This document shows positions 43,819-53,330 of a stretch of DNA of 64,000 nucleotides, piece after piece. Position 1 is the first letter of the stretch, and the number at the start of each line of letters is the position of its first letter. Source of the DNA: Pseudomonas sp. RIT-PI-r (GTDB lineage Bacteria; Pseudomonadota; Gammaproteobacteria; Pseudomonadales; Pseudomonadaceae); contig NZ_LIGE01000023.1 in NCBI RefSeq assembly GCF_001297015.1, positions 62,001 through 126,000 on the forward strand, given 5' to 3'. The translations under genes were made by a program, and so were the position numbers. The notes under the pieces are model-generated. The model was not told where the DNA came from and did not search any database. It saw nothing but the letters and a program-made list of their open reading frames with translations.

Positions 43819-46800
43819 ATGTTGCCTGAAGTCACCCAGTTCGAAGACACCGTCACGCTCGTCAGCGACACCGGCATCCAGTTCATGGATTTCGCCCTGC
43901 GCCTGGACCCTCGCAAGGAACCGGCGGGCGAGTTCGCTCAGATGATCAGCGGGCTGGTGTGCCGGGTGATGTACAACGAAGAGAAAGACTTCTACTTCTA
44001 CGAGCCCGAACCGGAAAAGATCGAGAAGGCCAAACCGGCGTTCAGCCTCGACATGAAAAGCAGCCTCGACCTGCTCAACGGCGTCTGGCTGCCGATCCCG
44101 TTTTTCCGCTTCATGCCGCCGCACCGCTTTGACGAAGGTCCGAGCAACTGGTCGCGCATGCGCCTGGTCAAACTCGACTCGCCCGACATCGACGGCAATA
44201 CCCATCGCCTGACCATGGCCTTCGACAGCCGCGTGATGCCCAAGCGTGACGGCACCGCCTACCTTGCGCCAAACGAAGAAGACATCAGCTCCGGCGTGTC
44301 TTTCAAACTGGCGACCAAGGCCAGTGAGACCCGCTGGTTCCTCGCTCAGCCGTGGGTCAACGAATGGTTGCTCGAGCTGTTCAACGAGGGCAACAGCCAT
44401 CGCTCGCGTGAAGAACTCGACATCGACATTCGCGCCAACCATCACCTGGCGCATTACCTCAACGTGCTGAGCCTGCTGGGCAAGCCGTCAACCGCGATGC
44501 AGTCGACGGCGCGGCCGAAAGTCGATATTCCAGAGCTCAAAGTGGTCGCCAACGACAGCAACGGTCAGCCGATCCTGGTCGATCTGGTACTCGACGTCGG
44601 CAACTCGCGCACCTGCGGCATCCTCATCGAAAACCACGGTCAGGCCGGCTCTGGGCTCAAGCACAACTACGTGCTGGAACTGCGCGACCTGATCACCCCG
44701 GAACACACCTACAACCAGCCGTTCGAAAGCCGTGTCGAATTCGCCCAGGCGAACTTCGGCAAGGACCATTGCTCGGTCAAAAGTGGTCGGCACGACGCAT
44801 TCCAGTGGGCGACGATCGCCCGCGTCGGTAACGAGGCCGGACGTCTGGCCAGCCGCCGCCGCGGCACCGAAGGCTCGACGGGCCTGTCGAGTCCGAAACG
44901 TTATCTGTGGGACGAAAAGGCTTACGCGCCGGGCTGGCGTTTCAACTGCTCGTACGTCAAGACCGACAACGAGCCCTACGCCACTGCCGCGCCGTTTTCA
45001 CACCTGATCAACGAAACCGGCGAAGCGCTTTACAGCCTCGACGAAGATGACCGTTTGCCGGTGTTCATGCCGCGTTATTCGCGCAGTTCGCTGATGACCT
45101 TCATGCTCGCCGAAGTGCTGGCGCAGGCGCTGTCGCAAATCAACAGCCCGGCCCAGCGCTCGCGTCAGGGCCACACTCGCTCGCCGCGTCAGCTCAACAG
45201 CATCACCCTGACCGTGCCACCGGGGATGCCCCAAGCCGAGCGCAGCATTCTCAACGAGCGGATGTTGCAGGCCATCGGCCTGGTGTGGAAAAGCCTCGGC
45301 TGGCACGCCGGCGAAGAGGATCCACACGAAAAAGAAGGCGTCAGCCCGCGCACGCCGATCCCGAGCATTCGCGTCGAATGGGACGAAGCGTCCTGCGGCC
45401 AGTTGGTCTACCTGTACACCGAGGTCAACGAGAACTTCGCTGGTCACCCGGAGGAGTTCTTCGACACCATCGCCCGGCCTGACAAGACCGACCGCGAGCG
45501 CATCACGCTGGCGACCATCGATATCGGCGGCGGCACCACCGACCTGGTCATCACCGATTACCGCCTCGACCGCGCCGGCAATACCGGCAGCGGCAGCAAC
45601 GTGCACATCGTGCCCGAGCAGCGTTTTCGCGACGGTTTCAAAGTGGCCGGTGACGACATTCTGCTCGACGTGATTCAGGACTTCATTCTGCCGAGCTTCG
45701 AAAAAGCCCTGCAGAACGCCGGGGTGAAAGCGCCGGACTCGTTGATGTCACGGCTGTGTGGCGACGAATCGGTCAGCGCGCAGGACGTGATCCTGCGCCA
45801 GCAACTGAACCTGCAAGTGTTCTCGCCCCTCGGCCTGGCGTTGCTCAAGGCCTACGAACACTACGATCCGCAAGTCCCGCAGGAAGTCACGCCGCAGAGC
45901 TATCGGCAGTTGCTCGGCGATCATGCGATCAGCCAGACCGTGCTCGAATACGTGAATGCCGCCGTGCGCCGCGATGTTGGCGGGCAGAGCAATTTCGATC
46001 TGTACGAAGCGCAGATCAGCTTCGATCTGCAAAAGCTGCACGCCGCGTTCCTCAACGATCAGATCAACATCACCAAGATCCTCGGTGCACTGTGTGAAGT
46101 GGTCGCCCAGTACCCGTGCGACGTCTTGCTGCTGACGGGCCGGCCATCGCGCCTGCCGGGCATTCAGGCGTTTATCCGCAAGGTCTTGCCGCTGCCTCCG
46201 GGGCGCATTCTGGCCCTGCAGAATTACCGCACCGGCGGCTGGTACCCGTTCCACAAGAACGGCCGCATCGACGACCCGAAAAGTACCGCATCGGTCGGCG
46301 CCATGCTCTGCCTGCTGTGCGCCAACCACAGCGTGCCGAACTTCTACTTCCGCTCTTCGGCGCTGAAACCGTACTCGACGGTCAAGCACATTGGCGTGAT
46401 CGACCTGAACAATGTGATCAAGGATGCCGACGTGCTGTACCGCGACATCCAGTCAGAAGACTACAAGATCAAGTTGCCGGAAATCGGCGCGGGCGATGAC
46501 GCCGACACGCCACAGCTGGAAATGCGTGGCGATCTGCGTCTGGGCTTCCGCCAATTGGCGGCTGATCGCTGGTCGGCCTCGCCGTTGTACACCTTGCGTT
46601 TCACCAAGACGGGGCGAGAGAAGTTCTCCCGTGCGATCGGTGAAAACGGTAGCGCGCCGCTGCTCAAGGTGCGCTTCGAGGTGAAGAGCGCCGACCAATA
46701 CACGAAAAAACAGGATCTGGTCAGCGACCGCCTCTCGGTGCGGGCCATCGAATCCAACAGTAGCAACGTCAGCTTCAACCCGCGCAGCGACCTCGAGCTG

Positions 46801-46878
46801 GAACTCAACACCATGCTCGACGCCGGCCTGAGCGAGACCAAGTACTGGCTCGACAGTGGAAGTGTGAAACGCAAATGA
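43819..46878 (+). CDS. srfB: SrfB-like Hsp70/actin-fold ATPase
   Basis: A 1019-residue cytosolic protein of the SrfB family with the three signature loops of the actin/Hsp70 ATPase fold: phosphate-1 LVLDVGNSRTCGIL (256-269), phosphate-2 IDIGGGTTDLVI (567-578) and an adenosine motif LLLTGRPSRLPG (770-781). The first 250 residues precede the ATPase fold and are family-specific. No substrate-binding domain like DnaK is apparent. It starts 17 bp after srfA and overlaps srfC by 4 bp. It probably uses ATP to remodel or switch a partner, most likely the GTPase encoded next (inference). Known in Salmonella as an SsrB-regulated factor of undefined function. Confidence 0.88.
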   Translation: MLPEVTQFEDTVTLVSDTGIQFMDFALRLDPRKEPAGEFAQMISGLVCRVMYNEEKDFYFYEPEPEKIEKAKPAFSLDMKSSLDLLNGVWLPIPFFRFMPPHRFDEGPSNWSRMRLVKLDSPDIDGNTHRLTMAFDSRVMPKRDGTAYLAPNEEDISSGVSFKLATKASETRWFLAQPWVNEWLLELFNEGNSHRSREELDIDIRANHHLAHYLNVLSLLGKPSTAMQSTARPKVDIPELKVVANDSNGQPILVDLVLDVGNSRTCGILIENHGQAGSGLKHNYVLELRDLITPEHTYNQPFESRVEFAQANFGKDHCSVKSGRHDAFQWATIARVGNEAGRLASRRRGTEGSTGLSSPKRYLWDEKAYAPGWRFNCSYVKTDNEPYATAAPFSHLINETGEALYSLDEDDRLPVFMPRYSRSSLMTFMLAEVLAQALSQINSPAQRSRQGHTRSPRQLNSITLTVPPGMPQAERSILNERMLQAIGLVWKSLGWHAGEEDPHEKEGVSPRTPIPSIRVEWDEASCGQLVYLYTEVNENFAGHPEEFFDTIARPDKTDRERITLATIDIGGGTTDLVITDYRLDRAGNTGSGSNVHIVPEQRFRDGFKVAGDDILLDVIQDFILPSFEKALQNAGVKAPDSLMSRLCGDESVSAQDVILRQQLNLQVFSPLGLALLKAYEHYDPQVPQEVTPQSYRQLLGDHAISQTVLEYVNAAVRRDVGGQSNFDLYEAQISFDLQKLHAAFLNDQINITKILGALCEVVAQYPCDVLLLTGRPSRLPGIQAFIRKVLPLPPGRILALQNYRTGGWYPFHKNGRIDDPKSTASVGAMLCLLCANHSVPNFYFRSSALKPYSTVKHIGVIDLNNVIKDADVLYRDIQSEDYKIKLPEIGAGDDADTPQLEMRGDLRLGFRQLAADRWSASPLYTLRFTKTGREKFSRAIGENGSAPLLKVRFEVKSADQYTKKQDLVSDRLSVRAIESNSSNVSFNPRSDLELELNTMLDAGLSETKYWLDSGSVKRK

Positions 46879-49589
46879 ACGACCTGACCCCCGAGCAACG
46901 CCAGCTCTCTGCCCAATGGGCTGCGGTTTACGAAGGTGCCGGTCAGGCACTGGACTGGATTGACCAGACGCGCGGCAACGCGCCACGTCTGGACAGCGAA
47001 GCCGACAACCTGAACATCCGCCTGCATCGCGCCCGCAACCTGGCCCACAGCCTCGGTCGCGTGGCCTGCACGCCGATGACCATCGGCTTTTTCGGTTTGT
47101 CCCAGGCCGGCAAGTCCTACCTGATTTCAGCGTTGGCGGCGGGTCAGAACGGCAAACTGGAGACCGACTACGGTGGCCAGCGCCTGGACTTCATCCGCCA
47201 CATCAACCCGGTCGGTGGCGGCAAGGAAGCGACCGGTCTGGTGACGCGCTTCAGTCGTCGCGCCACACCGAGCCAGGACCCACAGTTCCCGGTGGAGCTG
47301 ACGCTGTTCAAGGAAATCGAGCTGGCGAAGATTCTTGCCAACTCCTGGTTCAAGGACTTCGACCTTGAGCGGATTTCCTACGAGATCGACGAAGAACGCA
47401 TCCAGCGCGTCCTGAAACCTTTCGAAGGCCGCGAAAACGGGCCGCTGCAACCGGGCGTCAACGCCGACGATCTGGTATCGCTGTGGGATTACCTGCGGGA
47501 CAACTTCCGCAATTCGGTGAAAAAACTCGAACACCTGTACTGGCCGAAAGCCCTGCAACTGGCGCCACGCCTGAATTATCAGGAGCGTGCCGAGCTGTTC
47601 GCCATTCTCTGGGGCGAGCAACGCGAGCTGACCCGCGTGTATCAACAACTGTCCGGCGCGCTGCACAAGCTCGGCCTGCCCGAGACCGTGTTCGCGCCGC
47701 TGAAAGCCTTGGTGACGTTCGAGAACGACACCTACAGCCAGCGCGACAGCATCATGAACGTCGACATTCTCGAGCGCTTCGGCAGCCCGGCGGATTTGCC
47801 GGTCGACGTGCGCCCACAAGTCGGCGGACGCCTGCAAAACAGTCAGGGCATTCCGGTCGCGCAGCTGGCGGCGTTGACCGCCGAGATGACCTTCGGCCTG
47901 ATCGAGCCGCCGGCGGACGACATCGTCAATCAAGTCGACCTGCTCGACTTCCCCGGTTATCGCGGACGCAAGAAACTCCACGAGATTGCCGACTCCAGCG
48001 ACCCGGAATCGGCGACCAAGGACAACTCGGTTTCGCAGTTGATTCTGCGCGGCAAGGTCGCCTACCTGTTCGAACGCTACACCGACAATCAGGAAATGAA
48101 CGCGCTGGTGGTCTGCACCGGCTCGACCAAGCAGAGTGACGTCAACGACGTCGGCCCGGTGCTGACACGCTGGATCGAAAAGACTCAGGGCGCCGATGCC
48201 GCTGAGCGCAGCAAACGCGCGACCGGACTGATCTGGGCACTGACCATGCTCGACCTGCGGGTGACCAACTCGCTGAGCCTGACCGCCGATCAATACGACG
48301 AGAGCTGGAACGGCATGGTCAAACTGACCATGCTCGAGCGCTTCGGCAGCCTCAACTGGATGAACGACTGGGCTGGCACGCCGTTCCAGAACACCTTCCT
48401 GGTGCGCAAACCGCGGATGGACGCGGCGTTTATCGTGCAGGACGCCAGCGGTGCCGAAGCCGGCCTCAACAGTAACTATCAAAGCCGCGTCGAAGCGCTG
48501 GGCAGCAGCTTCGCCAGCAACGCGCTGGTGTGCAAACACGTCGCCAATCCGGCCGAAGCCTGGACGGAAATGCTCAAAGATGATGACGGTGGTATCAGTT
48601 ATTTCAGCAACAGTTTCACCAAAGTGGCCAATATTGAATTCAAGCTGCAACGCATCCGTGAGCAGCTCGACCAATGCCTTGAAGGCCTGACCACTCACGG
48701 CCTCAGCACTTGGTATCACGCCGACGGCGACGGCGCGGCGGCGGCCAAGAAAGTCCAGGCGCAGATGATTCTGTCCGGTCTGGGTCGACGCCCGGCGGTG
48801 CTCGGCGAGTTGATCGATCAGCTCGACATGAGCAGCGAAGAAGTGCGCGACCTGTACCTCAGCGGCGTCTACGAAACTGACGAAGAGCCGACCGCCAGCG
48901 ATGAGCCGGTCAGCACCCCGCCGAGCCAGAGCCTGTACGGCAACGACGCCGGTTTCGATTTCGACTTCGGCGGCGACCTCGGGCAGGACAGTGTGCCCGT
49001 TAGCAGCAAAACCAGCAGCGCCGCGCCGGAACTGCAAAGCAATGAACACCGCTTTGCCAAAGCGGCGTTCAAAGCCTGGATCGCCCATTTGCGCGAACTC
49101 ACCACCCGGCAAAGTCTGCTCAACCTGCTGGGTCTGGAAAAAGCGCTGCTCGAGGCCGTGGTCGATGAATTGATCACCGCCGGCTACCGCCATGATTTGC
49201 CGGGCCAACTCAGCCGCGCCGTACTCAAACGCGCGCAAAGCGGCGCGCGACGCGATCAACTGGTCGAGCGCCAGGTACTGGAAGTGCAGCGCGTGCTGCG
49301 CGATTTCGTTTCCTGGTTTGGCTACATCCAGAAACCTGTGAGCGAGCGCCCGAACAGTCGGGCCGGTGCCAAGGCGCCGCTGTTTTCGTTCTATACCGAC
49401 ATCGGCCCGGGACAAGTTCCGGTGCTGCCGGCACAGCCGTCGAATCAGGCGCAGCTGTTTCTCGGCGACTGGCTCTCGGGCCTGGCCTACATCACGCTGG
49501 ACAACGCCGGCCATGGTGCCGGTCGCGAAATCACCCCTGAACAGAACGAACGGCTGGGCCAAGTGCTCACCGCTTTCGCAGCGAGATAA
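46875..49589 (+). CDS. srfC: SrfC-like dynamin-family GTPase
   Basis: A 904-residue protein of the SrfC family. The P-loop is GLSQAGKS (74-81) and the G3 motif DFPG is at 358-361, separated by a large helical insert as in dynamin-like proteins. A GSTKQSD stretch near 415-421 may serve as the G4 region. Downstream are long helices, an Asp/Gly/Phe-rich loop (FDFDFGGDLG, near 695-705) and a C-terminal helical/beta region. No membrane helix is seen; membrane contact may be peripheral. It overlaps srfB, implying tight co-expression of an Hsp70-like ATPase and a dynamin-like GTPase. Confidence 0.85.
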   Translation: MNDLTPEQRQLSAQWAAVYEGAGQALDWIDQTRGNAPRLDSEADNLNIRLHRARNLAHSLGRVACTPMTIGFFGLSQAGKSYLISALAAGQNGKLETDYGGQRLDFIRHINPVGGGKEATGLVTRFSRRATPSQDPQFPVELTLFKEIELAKILANSWFKDFDLERISYEIDEERIQRVLKPFEGRENGPLQPGVNADDLVSLWDYLRDNFRNSVKKLEHLYWPKALQLAPRLNYQERAELFAILWGEQRELTRVYQQLSGALHKLGLPETVFAPLKALVTFENDTYSQRDSIMNVDILERFGSPADLPVDVRPQVGGRLQNSQGIPVAQLAALTAEMTFGLIEPPADDIVNQVDLLDFPGYRGRKKLHEIADSSDPESATKDNSVSQLILRGKVAYLFERYTDNQEMNALVVCTGSTKQSDVNDVGPVLTRWIEKTQGADAAERSKRATGLIWALTMLDLRVTNSLSLTADQYDESWNGMVKLTMLERFGSLNWMNDWAGTPFQNTFLVRKPRMDAAFIVQDASGAEAGLNSNYQSRVEALGSSFASNALVCKHVANPAEAWTEMLKDDDGGISYFSNSFTKVANIEFKLQRIREQLDQCLEGLTTHGLSTWYHADGDGAAAAKKVQAQMILSGLGRRPAVLGELIDQLDMSSEEVRDLYLSGVYETDEEPTASDEPVSTPPSQSLYGNDAGFDFDFGGDLGQDSVPVSSKTSSAAPELQSNEHRFAKAAFKAWIAHLRELTTRQSLLNLLGLEKALLEAVVDELITAGYRHDLPGQLSRAVLKRAQSGARRDQLVERQVLEVQRVLRDFVSWFGYIQKPVSERPNSRAGAKAPLFSFYTDIGPGQVPVLPAQPSNQAQLFLGDWLSGLAYITLDNAGHGAGREITPEQNERLGQVLTAFAAR

Positions 49590-49592
49590 GCA

Positions 49593-50612
49593 ATGCCAAT
49601 TCGTGTCGACCTGCTCGCGTTAGAGCCCAATGCCCCTGGCCGTGCCTGCCTGACCGTAAAAAAATGGACAGGCGCCGAGCAACAGCTGGAGTTTTCCATT
49701 CAGCGTAACCAGGACAGTTTCTATCTCCAGGAAGGACAAGTCTGGAGCAACAACCCGTTCTGGTTTCAGGTGGCGCGTTTCGACGTTGCCGCCAGCGGTG
49801 AAGCGCTGGAAGCCCAGGTTGGCCCGGAAGTCGTCGACCCGTTGCTGGAAGGTGGCGCCAATTCGCAATTTCGCATTGAACTGCGCGAGCAGGGGCCGGG
49901 GCATACCGACGTTGGCGTGGTTCGACCGGGCGTCGGGCTATTGCCTTCCACCGCCGGCGGTGAAACCCGCTCGACTTACGGCGCTGCGCAACTGAGTACG
50001 CCGAAAGCTCCGGAACCCGAGATTCCCGAGTTGCCTGAGCTGGTACTGCCTGACCTCGAGGCGCCCGTTGAACCTGAGCCGATTACCCCTGAGCCTCTCT
50101 ACACCCCGCCGCCAGCACCGGTAAAGAAGAGCAACAAAGGTTTGATCGGTCTGCTCATCGTGCTGTTGCTGCTGATCGCCGCAGCCGTCGGTTTCTGGCT
50201 GATGAAACGTGCCCCGGAACCTGCCGCTCCGGCGGTCGCCACGACGCCGCCGGCGAGTGCCGATGCCGCGGCCTGCACCCTGGAAAGCATGAACAGCCTG
50301 CCCGAGCTGACGTTCGTCCAGACCTGCATCAAGGCTGCCCCCGACAGCGCCAAGCTGCTGGAGATCATCAACCAGGCCAAGGCCGGCAAACACTGCGGTG
50401 TCGCCCAGCGCCTGTACGCCAACCGCGCCCAGGCCGGTGACGCTCTGATCGCCAACGCTTACGCCCACGAATACGATCCGAAGTACCTGAAAGCCAGCGA
50501 TTGCTTCCCTACAGCGGACAACGCCACCGCTGCTTACTGGTACGAAACGATCCTGACGCAAGATCCGAATAATGCCGAAGCCAAGCAGCGTTTCGAGGAG
50601 TTGCAGAAGTGA
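49593..50612 (+). CDS. Single-pass membrane protein with TPR-like periplasmic end
   Basis: A 339-residue protein. The cytoplasmic part (about 1-130) looks all-beta (ACLTVKKWTGAEQQLEFSI, WFQVARFDVAA, FRIELREQGPG). A Pro/Glu-rich linker (PEPEIPELPELVLPDLEAPVEP, split) precedes one membrane helix at about 184-206. The periplasmic end (about 230-339) has three Cys (CTLESMN, TCIKAAP, KHCGVAQ) and helices like tetratricopeptide/Sel1 repeats ending AYWYETILTQDPNNAEAKQR. It starts 3 bp after srfC. No known family was recognised. Topology resembles the first and last operon products. Confidence 0.78.
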   Translation: MPIRVDLLALEPNAPGRACLTVKKWTGAEQQLEFSIQRNQDSFYLQEGQVWSNNPFWFQVARFDVAASGEALEAQVGPEVVDPLLEGGANSQFRIELREQGPGHTDVGVVRPGVGLLPSTAGGETRSTYGAAQLSTPKAPEPEIPELPELVLPDLEAPVEPEPITPEPLYTPPPAPVKKSNKGLIGLLIVLLLLIAAAVGFWLMKRAPEPAAPAVATTPPASADAAACTLESMNSLPELTFVQTCIKAAPDSAKLLEIINQAKAGKHCGVAQRLYANRAQAGDALIANAYAHEYDPKYLKASDCFPTADNATAAYWYETILTQDPNNAEAKQRFEELQK

Positions 50613-52603
50613 TGCGCACCTCCATGAATCGTTTCCTGCTCAGCGGTGCCGCGCTGCTCGCACTGTGCATCGGCTCGCTGGCCCAGGCCGATGACAAACC
50701 GTTGATTCAGGCCGGCAAAAAAACCCTGTTCCAGCGTGTGCTCACCACCCCGGGCTGCAAGATCAGCCCGACGGCGGGCGGTGCGGCCGGCAACGAGCAA
50801 CCGGTGTTCAGCCGTTTCTACGTCTACGAGCGCGCCCAGGCGAGCAACGCCGAGTGGCTGAAAGTCGGCCCCGACAGTTACGGCAAAACCATCGGCTGGC
50901 TGCCCGCCAGTTGCACCACTGACTGGAAAATGCAGCTGACCCTGGCCTTCACCAACCCGGCCAACCGCGACCGACTGCTGTTTTTCAAAGAACGCGCCAC
51001 GGTCGAAGGTATCCTTGATGCGCCGGATCCGGTGAGCAAAGTCGCCCCACTGCGGGCCACGCTGAAGAAAGGCCAGCAGGCCCCCGGCGTGCTGGCCGAA
51101 GAACCTGAATACTTCGTCGACCTGCAAAAGCAGTTCTACCTGCTGCCGGTGCTCAGCGGCGAAGAAGTCATGACCGAAGCGGGTTTCCGCACGCGCCTGC
51201 TCAATGTCGCATCGGTCAGCAAAGCCGAGGCAAAAGACACCAAAGGTGTCGCTGCTGGCGGCGCGTCCGGCGGCAAGGAAGCCGAAGACAAGGCCACCAG
51301 CCAACTGAAGGAATTCAGTGCGGCGGTGGTGTTTGTCATCGACTCGACGATTTCCATGGACCCGTACATCGACCGCACCCGTGAGGCGATCCGCAAGGTC
51401 TATCAGCAGATCGAATCGCAGAACCTCGGCAAACAAGTGAAGTTCGGCCTCGTTGCTTTCCGCTCCAGCACCGATGCGGTGCCGGGCCTGGAATACACCA
51501 CGAAGATGTATGCCGACCCGACCAAGGTGAAGGACAGCGCGGACTTCCTCGCCAAGGTCGCCGACCTCAAGCAGGCCAAGGTTTCCAGCAGCAGTTTCGA
51601 CGAAGATGCCTACGCCGGTGTGATGCACAGTATCGACAAGGTCGACTGGAGCCAGTTCGGCGCGCGTTACGTGGTACTGATCACCGATGCCGGCGCCATC
51701 GAAGGCGACGACAAACTGTCGAAAACCGGTTTGAGCGCTGCCCAGGTCCGCCTCGAAGCCACCAATCCGGGCGTGGCGATTTACACCCTGCACCTGAAAA
51801 CGCCGGCGGGGATCAAAGACCACGCCAAAGCCGAAGCGCAGTACCAGAACCTGTCGACGTACCCGGGCACCAGCACCTCGCTTTACTACCCGGTCAACGC
51901 TGGCGACATTCAGGAGTTCGGGCGCAAGGTCGACACCCTCGCCGCCGCCATCACCTCACAGGTAAAAGCCGCCTACATGGGCGAAGATGCCATCGGCAGC
52001 GCGGCGAACGCCAAGCAGGATCCGGCCGAGAAGAAGATGCTCGACGATGCGGCCCTGATCGGCCACGCCATGCAACTGGCGTATCTGGGCGAGAAGACCA
52101 ACAGCAAGGCCCCGCCGGTATTCAAGGCGTGGATCACCGACCGCGACCTGATCAAGCAGAACATCCCGACCACCGACGTGCGCGTGCTACTGACCAAATC
52201 CCAGCTCAGCGACTTGAGCGATGTGATGAAGCAGATCCTCGACGCGGCCAACGAAGGCCTGATTTCGCCGACGGAAATGTTCGATCGCCTGCGCTCGGTT
52301 GCCGCGACCATGGGCGCCGACCCCAATCAGCTCAAACAGAATGGCAATGCCAAACTGGCGGACATGGGTGTGCTCGGCGAGTACCTCGAAGACCTGCCGT
52401 ACCAGAGCGAAGTGTTGAACCTCGACGAAGAGACCTGGAAGAGCTGGGACGGTCTGGCGCAAGAGAAATTCATCCGCACGCTCAACACCAAACTGCGCCA
52501 CTACCAGCGCTACAACGCTGACGTCGACCGTTGGGTGGCATTGGCCAAGGACAGCGATGCGCGGGATAACGTGTATCCCGTGCCTCTGGAAATGATGCCC
52601 TGA
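50612..52603 (+). CDS. Periplasmic von Willebrand A protein
   Basis: A 663-residue exported protein with signal peptide (cut after AQA, about residue 26), an SH3-like domain (about 55-125: SRFYVYERAQASNAEWLKVG), a linker, and a VWA domain (about 238-440). Its MIDAS motif is DSTIS (244-248), a Thr variant of DxSxS, with later GARYVVLITDAGA. A helical C-terminal region (about 470-663) follows. The VWA-plus-SH3 arrangement recalls the periplasmic part of some PpkA-type proteins (resemblance by eye only). The ATG at 50612 overlaps the previous stop; another ATG four codons on is possible. Confidence 0.83.
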   Translation: MRTSMNRFLLSGAALLALCIGSLAQADDKPLIQAGKKTLFQRVLTTPGCKISPTAGGAAGNEQPVFSRFYVYERAQASNAEWLKVGPDSYGKTIGWLPASCTTDWKMQLTLAFTNPANRDRLLFFKERATVEGILDAPDPVSKVAPLRATLKKGQQAPGVLAEEPEYFVDLQKQFYLLPVLSGEEVMTEAGFRTRLLNVASVSKAEAKDTKGVAAGGASGGKEAEDKATSQLKEFSAAVVFVIDSTISMDPYIDRTREAIRKVYQQIESQNLGKQVKFGLVAFRSSTDAVPGLEYTTKMYADPTKVKDSADFLAKVADLKQAKVSSSSFDEDAYAGVMHSIDKVDWSQFGARYVVLITDAGAIEGDDKLSKTGLSAAQVRLEATNPGVAIYTLHLKTPAGIKDHAKAEAQYQNLSTYPGTSTSLYYPVNAGDIQEFGRKVDTLAAAITSQVKAAYMGEDAIGSAANAKQDPAEKKMLDDAALIGHAMQLAYLGEKTNSKAPPVFKAWITDRDLIKQNIPTTDVRVLLTKSQLSDLSDVMKQILDAANEGLISPTEMFDRLRSVAATMGADPNQLKQNGNAKLADMGVLGEYLEDLPYQSEVLNLDEETWKSWDGLAQEKFIRTLNTKLRHYQRYNADVDRWVALAKDSDARDNVYPVPLEMMP

Positions 52604-52613
52604 CGAGACGCTG

Positions 52614-53330
52614 ATGCTCGATATCAAGAACCTGCTGGTGCGCCGCGGTGCGGGCGCACTGGCGCATCACGTGCGTCTGCCGCAATTGCAGGTCGGTGCC
52701 GGGGAAATCCTCGCCATCACCGGCGAGAGTGGCAGCGGCAAAAGCACGCTGCTCGAAGCCATCGGCCTGTTGCTCGCGCCGGTCGAGCTCGAACGCTTTC
52801 GCCTGGGCAAAACAACGTCGGCCACACAACCGGCGCAGGACATTGCCCGCCTGCTGGCCAGCGATGATCAGCCCGGACTGGCGGCGGTGCGTTCGCGGGA
52901 TTTGGGCTTCATTTTGCAAAGTGGCGGCTTGCTGCCGTTCCTGAGTGTGCGCGACAACATCAGCCTGCCACGTCGCTTGCTGGGGATGCGGGCACAAAGC
53001 GCCCACATCGACCACGCGGTCGAGGTGCTGCGCCTGCAGGGTTTGCTGGATAAGAAGCCACACGCTTTGTCGATCGGTGAACGTCAGCGAGTCGCCTGCG
53101 TGCGCGCGATTGCCCATGAACCGCTGCTGCTGTTGGCGGACGAGCCGACCGCCGCTCTCGATCCGCACAGCGCCCGACGCTTGTTCGAATTGTTGCTGAG
53201 CCTGGTCTCGAGCATGGGCTTGAGCGCCCTGGTGGTTTCCCATGATTGGGCGTTGCTCAAGGATTTCGGTTTGCCACGGCTCGGCGCCATCAGCCGTCAG
53301 GGAGAGACACTGTTTGAACCGATGGACTGA
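52614..53330 (+). CDS. ABC transporter ATP-binding protein
   Basis: A 238-residue ATPase of the LolD/MacB/FtsE type. Walker A GESGSGKST (37-45), Q-loop Q102, Walker B LLLLADEP (D176, E177) and H-loop H210 are intact. The signature is LSIGERQ (152-158) rather than LSGGQ, with Ile replacing the first Gly, which could slow hydrolysis. It pairs with the permease starting within its 3' end. Confidence 0.88.
   Translation: MLDIKNLLVRRGAGALAHHVRLPQLQVGAGEILAITGESGSGKSTLLEAIGLLLAPVELERFRLGKTTSATQPAQDIARLLASDDQPGLAAVRSRDLGFILQSGGLLPFLSVRDNISLPRRLLGMRAQSAHIDHAVEVLRLQGLLDKKPHALSIGERQRVACVRAIAHEPLLLLADEPTAALDPHSARRLFELLLSLVSSMGLSALVVSHDWALLKDFGLPRLGAISRQGETLFEPMD

Noticed and set aside
47127..49562. 811-residue open frame on the minus strand
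   Set aside because: It is fully antisense to srfC, whose P-loop and G3 motifs are clear, and shows no domain of its own.
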